Positions 31,190-41,966 of a stretch of DNA of 64,000 nucleotides are shown piece after piece. The position numbers and the translations under genes are program-made. The stretch is from Lolium rigidum (taxonomy: Eukaryota > Streptophyta > Magnoliopsida > Poales > Poaceae). The notes under the pieces are model-generated. The model was not told the DNA's origin. It saw only the letters and a list, made by a program, of their open reading frames with translations, and ran no database searches. Position 1 is the stretch's first letter; every line of letters begins with the position of its first letter. The stretch covers positions 91,119,276 through 91,183,275 of the forward strand of contig NC_061508.1 of NCBI RefSeq assembly GCF_022539505.1, in the 5' to 3' direction.

Positions 31190-32694
31190 TGATGTCTACG
31201 GGAGCTTCTATTCTTGTAGACAGTGTTGGGCCTCCAAGAGCAGAGGTTTGTAGAACAGCAGCAAGTTTCCCTTAAGTGGATACCCAAGGTTTATCGAACT
31301 CAGGGAGGAAGAGGTCAAAGATATCCCTCTCATGCAACCACTGCAACCACAAAGCAAGAAGTCTCTTGTGTCCCCAACACACCTAATAGGTGCACTAGTT
31401 CGGCGAAGAGATAGTGAAATACGGGTGGTATGAATAAGTAGTAGCAATAGCACCGGAAAAGTGCTTTGCCCAGGACGATAAACAAGCGAGTAGTAATGCA
31501 GCGATAGTAATGCGTGATAAAACGAGTAAACAAGCGGCGATAGCGATATTTAGGAACAAGGCCTAGGGATTACACTTTCACTAGTGGACACTCTCAACAT
31601 TGATCACATAACGAGAATAGATAAATGCATACTCTACACTTTTGTTGGATGATGAACACATTGCGTAGGATTACACGAACCCTCAATGCCGGAGTTAACA
31701 AGCTCCACAATAATGCTCATATTTTAGTAACCTTTAGTGTAAGATAGATCAAAAGACTAAACCAAGTACTAACATAGCATGCACACTGTCACCTTCATGC
31801 ATATGTAGGAGGAATAAATCACATCAATATTATCATAGCAATAGTTAACTTCGCAATCTACAAGAGATCATGATCATAGCATAAACCAAGTACTAACACG
31901 GTGCACACCTTGTCACCGTTACACACGTGCGGGGAGGAATAGAACTACTTTAATAACTTTGCTAGAGTAGCACATAGATGAATTGTGATACAAAACTCAT
32001 ATGAATCTCAATCATGTAAAGCAGCTCATGAGATTATTGTATTGAGGTACATGGGAGAGAGATTAACCACATAGCTACCGGTACAGCCCCGAGCCTCGAT
32101 GGAGAACTACTCCCTCTTCATGGGAGCAGCAGCGGTGATGAAGATGGCGGTGGAGATGGCAGCGGTGTCGATGGAGAAGCCTTCCGGGGGCACTTCCCCG
32201 CTCCGGCGGGGTGCCGGAACGAGGACTCCTGTCCCCCGGATCTTGGCTTCGCGATGGCGGCGGCTGCGGAAGGTTTTCCGTATCGTGGTTCTTCGCATCG
32301 GGGTTTTCGCGACGGAGGCTTTATATAGGCGAAGAGGCGGCGCGGGAGGGTCGAAGGGGTGGCCACACCATATGGCGGCGCGGCCGGGGCCTGGGCCGCG
32401 CCGGCCTATGGTGCTGGGGCCCGGTGCCCCCTCCGGTCCTTCCCGGGTGTTACGGATGCTTCCGGTGAAAATAGGAACACTGGGTCTTCGTTTCGTCCAA
32501 TTCCGAGAATATTTCGTTACTAGGATTTACGAAACCAAAAACAGCAGAAAACGAGAGCGGCTCTTCGGCATCTTGTTAATAGGTTAGTTCCGGAAAATGC
32601 ACGAATATGACATAAAGTGTGCATAAAACATGTAGGTATCATCAATAATATGGCATAGAACATAAGAAATTATCGATACGTCGGAGACGTATCA
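31190..32694 (-). repeat. 3' LTR of element D
   Basis: Closely matches 36,130-37,636 throughout (1,505 versus 1,507 bp). On the minus strand the CCTATATAAAG box is at ~32,319-32,329. The long-range match makes the limits firm. Confidence 0.94.
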
Positions 32695-35157
32695 AGCATC
32701 CCAAGCTTAGTTACGCTCGTCCCGAGCGGAGTAAAACGATAACAAAGATAATTTCCGAAGTGATATGCCATCATAACCTTGATCATACTATTTGTAAACA
32801 TATGTAGTTAATGCAGCGATCAAAACAATGGTAATGACATGAGTAAACAAGTGAATCATAAAGCAAAGACTTTTCATGAATAGTACTTCAAGACAAGCAT
32901 CAATAAGTCTTGCATAAGAGTTAACTCATAAAGCAATAAATCAAAGTAAAGGTATTGAAGCAACACAAAGGAAGATTAAGTTTCAGCGGTTGCTTTCAAC
33001 TTGTAACATGTATATCTCATGGATAATTGTCAACATAGAGTAATATAACAAGTACAATATGCAAGTATGTAGGAATCAATGCACGATTCACACAAGTGTT
33101 TGCTTCTTGAGGTGGAGAGAGATAGGTGAAGCCGACTCAACATAAAAGTAAAGAGAATGGTCCTTCAAAGAGGAAAGCATCGATTGCTATATTTGTGCTA
33201 GAGCTTTTATTTTGAAAACATAAAGAGAGCATAAAAGTAAAATTTTGAGAGGTGTTTGTTGTTGTCAACGAATGGTAGTGGGCACTCTAACTACCTCATC
33301 AACCGGACTTTCAAGAGCGGCTCCCATGAAGGACGTTGTCTCTACCAGCAAGGTAGATCATCCCTCTTCTCTTTTGTTTACACATGTACTTTAGTTTAGT
33401 TTTTCTTTATTTATGGATGACACTCCTCCCAACCTTTTGCTTACACAAGCCATGGCTAACCGAATCCTCGGGTGCCTTCCAACAATCACATACCATGAAG
33501 GAGTGTCTATTTGCAAAATTAAGTTGCTTACGATGAATCGAGCAAAACATGTGAAGAGAATTATTAATGCAAGTTAATTAATCGGGTTGGGAACCCCATT
33601 GCCGGCTCTTTTTGCAAAATTATTGGATAAGCGGATGTGCCACTAGTCCATTGTGAAAGTCCGTCGAAGTAAATGACAAGATCGAAAGATAAAACACCAC
33701 ATACTTCCTCATGAGCTATAAAACATTGACACAAATCAGAGGTGATAAATTTTGAATTATTTAAAGGTAGCACTCAAGCAATTTACTTTGGAATGGCGGA
33801 GAAATACCATGTAGTAGGTAGGTATGGTGGACACAAATGGCATAGTAGTTGGCTCAAGGATTTTGGATGCATGAGAAGTATTCCCTCTCGATACAAGGCT
33901 TAGGCTAGCAAGGTTATTTGAAACAAACACAAGGATGAACCGGTGCAGCAAAACTCACATAAAAGACATATTGTAAACATTATAAGACTCTACACCGTCT
34001 TCCTTGTTGTTCAAAACTCAATACTAGAAATTATCTAGACTTTAGAGAGACCAATTATGCAAACCAAATTAGCAAGCTCTAAGTGTTTCTTCATTAATGG
34101 GTGCAAAGTATATGATGCAAGAGCTTAAACATGAGCACAACAATTGCCAAGTATCACATTATCCAAGACATTATAGCAATTTACTACATGTATCATTTTC
34201 CAACTCCAACCATATAACAAATTAACGAAGAAGAAACTTCGCCATGAAAATTAAAAGCTAAGAACACATGTGTTCATATGAACCAGCGGAGCGTGTCTCT
34301 CTCCCACACAAGCATTTATTCAAACATAAACAAAAACAAGAAACATACAGACGCTCCAAGCAAAGTGCATAAGATGTGACGGAATAAAAATATAGTTTCA
34401 GGGGAGGAACCTGATAATGTTGTCGATGAAGAAGGGGATGCCTTGGGCATCCCCAAGCTTAGACGCTTGAGTCTTCTTAGAATATGCGAGGGTGAACCAC
34501 CGGGGCATCCCCAAGCTTAGAGCTTTCACTCTTCTTGATCATAGTATATCATCCTCCTCTCTTGACCCTTGAAAACTTCCTCCACACCAAACTCGAAACA
34601 AACTCATTAGAGGGTTAGTGCATAATCAAAAACTCACATGTTCAGAGGTGACACAATCATTCTTAACACTTCTGGACATTGCATTAAGCTACTGGAAGGT
34701 AATGGAACAAAGAAATCCACCCAACACAGCGAAAGAAGCAATGCGAAATAAAAGGCAGAATCTGTCAAAACAGAACAGTCCGTAAAGACGAATTTTAAAA
34801 GGGCACCAGACTTGCTCAAATGAAAATGCCCAAATTGAATGAAAGTTGCGTACATATCTGAGGATCACTCACGTAAATTGGCATAATTTTCTGAGTTACC
34901 TACAGAAGAATTAGACCCAGATTCGTGACAGCAAAGAAATGCTGGAACTGCGCGGTAATCCAAATCTAGTATTTACTTTACTATCAAAGACTTTACTTGG
35001 CACAACAAAACATAAAACTAAGATAAGGAGAGGTTGCTACAGTAGTAAATAACTTCCAAGACACAAATATAAAACAAAGTACTGTAGCAAAATAAACACA
35101 TGGGTTATCTCCCAAGAAGTTCTTTTCTTTATAGCCATTAAGATGGGCTCAGCAGTT
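32695..35157 (-). other. Element D 3' internal non-coding region
   Basis: No gene. GGCATCCCCAAGCTTA, the complement of the purine tract, occurs at ~34,446 and ~34,503 besides the true tract at 32,697. The hairpin GGGGATGCC/GGCATCCCC is at 34,434-34,454. Stretches around 33,430-33,530 and 34,260-34,330 parallel the B region 5,083-7,529. Confidence 0.7.
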
Positions 35158-35895
35158 TTAATGATGCACTCGCAAGAAATAGTATTTGAGACAAAAGAGA
35201 ACATCAAGAGGCAAATTCAAAACACATTTAAGTCTAACATGCTTCCTATGCATAGGAATCTTGTAAATAAACAAGTTCATGAAGAGCAAAGTAATAAGCA
35301 TAGGAAGATAAAACAAGTGTAGCTTCAAAAATTTCAGCACATAGAGAGGCATTTTAGTAACATGAAAATTTCTACAACCATATTTTCCTCTCTCATAATA
35401 AATTTCAGTAGCATCATGAGCAAACTCAAAAATATAACTATCACATAAAGCATTCTTATCATGAGTCTCATGCATAAAATTATTACTCTCCACATAGGCA
35501 TAATCAATTTTATTAGTTGTAGTGGGAGCAAATTCAACAAAGTAGCTATCATTATTATTCTCATCAAGTGTAGGAGGCATAGTATAATCACAATAAAATT
35601 TACTCTCCATAGTAGGTGGCACCAAAAGACCACTATCATTATAATCATCATAAATAGGAGGCAAAGTTTCATCAAAGAAAATTTTCTCCTCAATGCTTGG
35701 GGGACTAAAAAGATCATGAAAACCAGCTTCCCCAAGCTTACTTCTTTCTACATTATTATCAACAATGGTGTTCAAAGCGTTCATACTAATATTACTACCA
35801 CCATGCAAATAAGATTCCATAGGTTTTTTAATTTTCGCATCAAACAATCCATGTTTTAAATCAGGAAATAGAATAAGAAGCTCATTGTTGTCCAT
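35158..35895 (-). CDS. Element D ORF: unknown acidic protein, relative of the B ORF
   Basis: 245 codons on the element's sense strand, starting MDNNELLILFPDLKHGLFD about 75 bp inside the primer-site array. The middle is rich in Asp, Asn and Tyr. The C-terminus has a hydrophobic stretch (HLFYLPMLITLLFMNLF), YKIPMHRKHVRLKCVL and KYYFLRVHH, nearly identical to the B protein end. The N-terminal parts do not align. No retroviral domain is visible, and a role in packaging or targeting would be speculation. This frame is uninterrupted, unlike the B copy. Confidence 0.65.
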   Translation of the reverse strand: MDNNELLILFPDLKHGLFDAKIKKPMESYLHGGSNISMNALNTIVDNNVERSKLGEAGFHDLFSPPSIEEKIFFDETLPPIYDDYNDSGLLVPPTMESKFYCDYTMPPTLDENNNDSYFVEFAPTTTNKIDYAYVESNNFMHETHDKNALCDSYIFEFAHDATEIYYERGKYGCRNFHVTKMPLYVLKFLKLHLFYLPMLITLLFMNLFIYKIPMHRKHVRLKCVLNLPLDVLFCLKYYFLRVHH

Positions 35896-35970
35896 TATGC
35901 CAAACTAGTGTAAACAAGAAACAAAAAGATGCAATTGCAGGATCTAAAGGAAATAGCTTCGAGCACACAC

Positions 35971-36119
35971 ACAACGGCGCCAGAAAAATACTTTACCTGG
36001 GACCGTAGTATGAGTGCCTTTTTACCTTTCCTCCCCGGCAACGGCGCCAGAAAAGTGCTAGTTGCCGGGGTTGCCGGTGTGTGTGTGCCGTTTACCTTTC
36101 CTCCCCGGCAACGGCGCCA
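35971..36119 (-). promoter_or_regulatory. Array of three primer-binding-site copies in element D
   Basis: TCCCCGGCAACGGCGCCA (complement of the tRNA-Asp-type site) occurs at 36,102-36,119, 10 bp from the LTR, and again at 36,032-36,049. A partial copy (ACAACGGCGCCA) is at 35,971-35,982. The two full copies sit in identical ~40-bp units spaced 70 bp apart that include the LTR-proximal GAAAAGTGCT. Confidence 0.85.
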
Positions 36120-36129
36120 GAAAAGTGCT

Positions 36130-37636
36130 TGATGTCTACGGGAGCTTCTATTCTTGTAGACAGTGTTGGGCCTCCAAGAGCAGAGGTTTGTAGAACAGCG
36201 ACAAGTTTCCCTTAAGTGGATACCCAAGGTTTATCGAACTCGGGGAGGAAGAGGTCAAAGATATCCCTCTCATGCAACCCCTGCAACCACAAAGCAAGAA
36301 GTCTCTTGTGTCCCCAACACACCTAATAGGTGCACTAGTTCGGCGAAGAGATAGTGAAATACGAGGTGGTATGAATAAGTAGTAGCAACGGCACCAGAAA
36401 AGTGCTTTGCCCGGGACGATAAACAAGCGGTAGTAATGCAGCGAGTAGTAACGCGATGAAACGTACGATAAACAAGCGGCGATAGCAGTATTTAGGAACA
36501 AGGCCTAGGGATTACACTTTCACTAGTGGACACTCTCAACATTGATCACATAACGGAATAGATAAATGCATACTCTACACTTTTGTTGGATGATGAACAC
36601 ATTGCGTAGGATTACACGAACCCTCAATGCCGGAGTTAACAAGCTCCACAATAATGCTCATATTTTAGTAACCTTTAGTGTAAGATAGATCAAAAGACTA
36701 AACCAAGTACTAACATAGCATGCACACTTTGTCACCTTCATGCATATGTAGGAGGAATAGATCACATCAATATTATCATAGCAATAGTTAACTTCGCAAT
36801 CTACAAGAGATCATGATCATAGCATAAACCAAGTACTAACACGGTGCACACACTGTCACCGTTACACACGTGCAGGAGGAATAGAACTACTTTAATAACT
36901 TTGCTAGAGTAGCACATAGATGAATTGTGATACAAAACTCATATGAATCTCAATCATGTAAAGCAGCTCATGAGATTATTGTATTGAGGTACATGGGAGA
37001 GAGATTAACCACATAGCTACCGGTACAGCCCCGAGCCTCGATGAAGAACTACTCCCTCTTCATGGGAGAAGCAGCGGTGATGAAGATGGCGGTGGAGATG
37101 GCAGCGGTGTCGATGGAGAAGCCTTCCGGGGGCACTTCCCCGCTCCGGCAGGGTGCCGGAACGGAGACTCCTGTCCCCCGGATCTTGGCTTCGCGATGGC
37201 GGCGGCTCCGGAAGGTTTTCCATATCGTGGTTCTTCGCATCGGGGCTTTCGCGACGGAGGCTTTATATAGGCGAAGAGGCGGCGCGGGAGGGTCGAAGGG
37301 GTGGCCACACCATATGGCGGCGCGGCCGGGGCCGGGCCGCGCCGGCCTATGGTGCAGGGGCCCAGTGCCCCCCTCCGGTCCTTCCGGGTGTTCTGGATGC
37401 TTCCGGTGAAAATAGGAACACGGGTCTTCGTTTCGTCCAATTCCGAGAATATTTCGTTACTAGGATTTCTGAAACCAAAAACAGCGAGAAAACGAGAGCC
37501 GGCTCTTCGGCATCTTGTTAATAGGTTAGTTCCAGAAAATGCACGAATATGACATAAAGTGTGCATAAAACATGTAGGTATCATCAATAATATGGCATAG
37601 AACATAAGAAATTATCGATACGTCGGAGACGTATCA
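36130..37636 (-). repeat. 5' LTR of element D
   Basis: Partner of 31,190-32,694. Minus-strand CCTATATAAAG at ~37,261-37,270. Inside it (~36,387) is GCAACGGCACCAGAAAAGTG, which resembles the primer-site repeat that lies just outside the LTR. Confidence 0.94.
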
Positions 37637-37701
37637 GAGTGTTAGCCCGCCTCCTGTTTCTAGGTATAGCTTGAATGTTCTAACATTCGTTCCTTTTCCA
37701 G

Positions 37702-38197
37702 TCGTGGCTTCGGATGCAGCTGAGGAAAACAGAAAGATCCATGAAGAGGTTGAAGCCATGACTGACGTTGCGCATCCGAATCATGGTTTGTGGTTGCATC
37801 GTCCGAAGGTCTGTCGTCATGGCGAAGTTTAAATATCGGGTGGGAAAGGCGCATTATTATTTTGATAAGTTCCATGCTCATCTTATGATGGTTTGGAACA
37901 CCTTGTTTCCTCTAGACCAGGCACCCGAAAACTTATCTGCCTTGTTCACCCGATTCAAGTCTCCCGAAAGGATTCGGCTGTTGGTACGGAAGGAACTCTG
38001 GCTGGTGCGAGCTTGCTTTTGCTTCAATACTGGCATGCCATCCATCTTTAGATTTGGGAGCCGTGGCGAATACTGAGAGGGGATTAGGCCAGTATTATGA
38101 TGCTGCTAGGGGTCCTGCTTTCACCATCGTTTCTCGGATGGAGTCCTGCCTTGAGAAGGACCTGAAGTCTCATTGGGAGCGGGGAGTTCGACCATGA
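37702..38197 (+). CDS. Element C antisense gene, last exon downstream of element D
   Basis: After the acceptor CCTTTTCCAG an open frame gives VASDAAEENRKIHEEVEAM, then (one-base slip near 37,805) VVMAKFKYRVGKAHYYFDKF, PLDQAPENLSALFTRFKSPERIR, and (another slip near 38,015) SILACHPSLDLGAVANTERG, ending at TGA 38,195. This C-terminal block is typical of the family. It ends ~500 bp before the pol stop, so pol and the antisense gene converge. Confidence 0.72.
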
Positions 38198-38702
38198 ATG
38201 TAATAGCCTTATTTCCTGCATGAAATGATTTTGTGTAAATTTATTGCATACGTTGTATGCTATATTAATTCGATTGATATTTTGTTTGTCGGGGGCGGCT
38301 GAGTGATCAGTTCAGCCTGCTCTCCTGACGACTTCGTTGGATTATGCAACGTTATTGCGAAGCCTTTGCGTAAGTTTTTGCAAGAGCGAGACCCATCGAC
38401 TTAGTCGAGGGAATTATACGCTTGGCATCGTCACGCGGTGCACCGGTTTGAGCCTTGTTTTATGATAATGTAACCATCGACTGCAGCACTCGTATATTTT
38501 CTCGAGGCTTGGATTGGTTGTTTTTTTCTTTTGGTGTGCCACTAATCTTAGCTCTCGCTAAGAGTATTTAATTAATGACACTGTGTGTTTCTTGGGCCAA
38601 CGCTCCCGATGGGAGTAAGAGCCGATGGTAGGGGCCTCAGTCGACCTGTTCGGGTGGTGGGGCCTGAATTTAAGAAAAGAGGCGGAAAACCTGATTAAAA
38701 CT
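38198..38702. other. Convergent intergenic region between pol and the antisense gene
   Basis: No ORF of note. It contains one GCTCCCGATGGGAGTAA hairpin at ~38,600 and AT-rich sequence that could hold the polyadenylation signals of both transcripts. Overlapping 3' ends could make double-stranded RNA. Confidence 0.5.
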
Positions 38703-39810
38703 TTATTTATAAAGTAAAGCAACCTTAAGGGCTGTAAAAAACGAAAAACAATCGCGCCCTATGTATAAAATCGTCGCGGGTGTGCAACATTCCATGGATT
38801 GTCGACATCTTTTCACTGAAGTTGGATTTTTGAGCCTATATGCTCCTCCTGGTATCACTTCGGTGATGATGTAGGGTCCCTCCCATGGAGACTCGAGTTT
38901 CGAGGGTCTTTTTTGCTTTAGCCGAAGTACCATATCTCCAACGTTGAAGCATCGGTTGCATATTCGTCGGCTGTGGTAATTCCTCAACGTCTGCTGGTAT
39001 ACCGTGGTTCGAGCTAAAGCAATGTCTCTGGCTTCATCCAGTAGGTCAACAGCATCTTGCAGTGCAATGTTGGAGGAAGGTTCTGTGTATGCCGTCACTC
39101 GAGGTGCTTCGAATCGAACATCAGCTGGTAGGACTGCCTCGGCCCCATGTACCAGAAAGAAAGGAGTGTACTGAGTCGACCTATTCGGCATGGTACGCAA
39201 ACTCCAAAGTACTGAAGGCAACTCTTCGACCCAAGCTCCTGCTGCGCCTGTAAGGCGTTTCTTGAGGCCGTCTCCTATTAGACCGTTGATCCTCTCCACC
39301 TGCCCGTTTGTTTGCGGGTGAGCCACTGATGCAAATTTCAACTTTATTCCTCTGTCGTCACAAAATTCTCGGAACTCTTTGGAGTCAAAGTTAGTCCCAT
39401 TATCTGTGACGATACTGTGAGGTACTCCAAATCGACATGTTATTTCCTTGAAGAATTGGACTGCTGTTGTTGCCTTCTGGTTTCGTACTGGCACTGCTTC
39501 GATCCACTTTGTGAATTTATCAACTGCGACTAGTAAGTACGTGTGTCCCCCGAGGCGATGACCTCGGCAGTGGCCCAACTTGATCGAGTCCCCATTGGGC
39601 GAACGACCACGCCAAGGGTATCGGCATTAGATCCGTTGCAGGAGCGTGTGGTTTTGGGGAGAACCGTTGGCAGGGGTCGCACTTCATGACCAGATCCCAA
39701 GCGTCTGCTGCCGCCGTTGGCCAGTAAAATCCTGCCCTGAAGGCTTTTGCTACAAGAGCCCTACTTCCTGCATGATGCCCGCAAGTCCCTTCGTGTATCT
39801 CGCGCAGCAA
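38703..39810 (-). CDS. pol: Element C integrase (frameshifted)
   Basis: Two frames cover the integrase. The first (39,810-39,520) has the zinc-binding module HEGTCGHHAGSRALV...CDPCQRF. The second (39,578-38,703) has the catalytic core with VAVDKFTKWIEA, VTDNGTNFDS and NGQVERING supplying D, D and E. The C-terminal GDMVLRLK and WEGPYIITEV motifs follow. A one-base shift near 39,560 separates them, and another shift near 39,850 separates the zinc module from the linker. The last ~30 residues after the GAYRLKNP motif are probably out of frame. No chromodomain is present, consistent with Tat rather than chromovirus lineages. Confidence 0.92.
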
Positions 39811-39884
39811 TGCCCTTCCGTCGTCAATGGCGATGCACCTTTGGAAGATACCAGATATGCTACGCTTGTAGAGTTCACCATTTA

Positions 39885-41966
39885 CTATGGTGAAAGCTTT
39901 CGATCGCTGACGATTCGTTTTGCTTCTAATGGATCCGCCGGCAGTTCCTGTCTTGCAAGATACGCCAGGAATGGCTTAGTCCATAGCGGTTCGAGGAGGA
40001 GGACTTGTGCGGCTGGCGTTTCGTAGGTAACTTGTTGCGGGTTTGGTTCTGCATCCTCAGTCGATGGTTTCAAGGGCGTCAGTGCCTTCTCTTTTATCGA
40101 TCGCTGAGTAATTACTTCGTAAAATACTCCGTCCGGGATGGGAGAGCACATAGAGCCGATATTCGCTAAGGTGTCGGCTTCCTCGTTGCTGGCTCTGCCG
40201 ATATGCTTGAGCTCACATCCCTCGAACTTGGCTTCCTAATTTTGATACAGCTGCCGATAGGCGACCATGTTGTCACTAACTGTGTCGCACAGATTCATCG
40301 ACTGTTGTACTACCAAGTTGGAGTCCCCGTAGATTTCCAGGCGAGTCGCTCCGCACGCCTTTGCCATCTTCATTCCGTGCGGCAGTGCTTCGTATTCTGC
40401 TTCATTGTTTGTCGGCAGAGAAAAGTTCATACGTAGTATATATTTCATCTTATCTCCTTGTGGTGATATCAGCACCACTCCTGCTGCAGCGCCTGTGCTT
40501 TGCTTTGACCCGTCGAAATACATTACCCATGATCCCGACATGTCGGGTGCCGCCGGTGTCTGGGATTGGATCCAGTCTGCCACAAAGTCTGGGAGGATTT
40601 GAGATTTTATGGCCGTCCGGTTAACGTAAGTTATGTCGTGAGGTGCTATCTCGATGGCCCATTGAGACACTCGACCGGTGGCCTCTGGATTGGTCATTAT
40701 GTTTTTCAACGGAGCTTCACTTACGACGACGATTGGATGCTCTGTGAAGTAATGCCGTAGTTTGCGGGCTGACCTCCAAACTGCATATGCCAGCTTCTGA
40801 TGATGAGGGTACCTCTGTCTTGCGGGTGTGAGTACTTCGCTGAGGTAGTAAACGGGCCTTTGTACGCCGTGTACTCTTCCTGCCTCTTCTCGTTCGACGA
40901 CCAAGACGCTGCTGAAGACTTGAACTGTCGCAGCGATGTACATGAGCAGCGTTTCCTTCTCGCGGGGGGTTACAAGGACTGGAGACGTCGACAAGATCCT
41001 CTTTAGATTATCGAAGGATTCATGTGCCTCCTTCGTCCACTCGAACTTTTCCGATTTTTTCATCAAATTGTAGAAAGGCAAAGCTTTTTCTCCTAGCTTG
41101 GCAATAAACCTGCTGAGTGCTGCCAAACGTCCTGCCAATTGCTGCACTTGGTGCAGATTCTTCGGCGGCTCCATGTCGAGAATAGCTTTGATTTTCAAAG
41201 GATTGGCTTCAATTCCCCTGGCCGAGATGAAGTACCCTAGTACTTGCCCCCCTGGTACTCCAAAGAAGCATTTTTTGGGGTTTAACTTGATCTTGTACCT
41301 ATCCAGGTTATCGAAGGTTTCCCGCAAATCGTCGACGAGGGTGGCAGCGTGCTTCGTTTTCACTACGATATCGTCGATGTAAACTTCGATGTTACGCCCG
41401 ATCTGCTCACCAAGGCAAGCTTGCATGCAACGGTGGTAAGTTGCTCCCGCATTTTTCAGCCCGAAGGTCATGACGTTGTAACAGAAAAAGCCGTGTGGGG
41501 TAATGAACGCGGTTAGCTCCTGATCTTCTTTCTTCAATTTGATCTGATTATACCCAGAGTAGGCATCGAGGAAAGAGAGGCGATCGCATCCAGCTGTGGA
41601 ATCAACTATCTGATCAATCCGAGGCAACGGGAAGTGATCTTTCGGGCAGTGCTTGTTAAGGCCGGTGTAGTCGATACACATGCGCAGAGCGGTGGTGTCC
41701 TTCTTGGGTACCATGACAGGATTAGCCACCCATTCTGATTCCTTGAGCTCTCGGATGAATCCTGCTTTGCAAAGTCGATTGATCTCTTCGCCAATCGCTC
41801 TCCGCTTGGGTTCAGAGAATCGACGCATCGACTGTTGCACTGGTTTGGCTGTTGGGTCAACATTAAGGGCGTGCTCGGCGAGTTCCACTGGGGATACCGG
41901 CATGTCGGATGGTTCCCATGCAAATATCTCCCAGCGCTCACGGAGGAACTCGATGAGCGCGCCTTC
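39885..41966 (-). CDS. pol: Element C reverse transcriptase, RNase H and archaeal-type RNase H
   Basis: After the TAG at 41,967 the same frame is open, with an internal TAG at 40,236. RT motifs are WVANPVMVPKKD, RMCIDYTGLNK, LDAYSGYNQI, FGLKNAGATY and the catalytic YIDDIVV. The gypsy RNase H connection follows (LAALSRFI, VYYLSEVL). A second RNase H has MYFDGSKQSTGAAAG, NNEAEYEAL and YGDSNLVVQQ, its three acidic residues being present; this is the aRNH typical of Tat elements. Past the second TAG the frame runs on with a linker to 39,885. Both stops read TAGGAA and could be C-to-T decay of CAG. Confidence 0.93.

Larger units (their letters stand above)
31190..37636 (-). mobile_element. Element D: non-autonomous gypsy-like LTR element inside an antisense-gene intron
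   Basis: LTRs 31,190-32,694 and 36,130-37,636 (TGATGTCTACGG to GACGTATCA on the plus strand) are flanked by GAGTG (31,185-31,189 and 37,637-37,641). The 5' LTR is on the right with a tRNA-Asp-type primer-binding site. The 3' LTR follows AAGCTTGGGATGCT (complement). Internal coding is a single unknown ORF homologous to that of B. No pol. Ends, primer site, purine tract and ORF show D and B are related families or subfamilies; their LTRs match mainly near the pol-sense 5' end (GATACGTC, CGACGTATC). Confidence 0.93.

Noticed and set aside
40405..40624. Plus-strand ORFs opposite element C pol (and at 41,680-42,191 and 43,013-43,484)
   Set aside because: They are shadows of the minus-strand polyprotein; the real antisense gene ends at 38,197.
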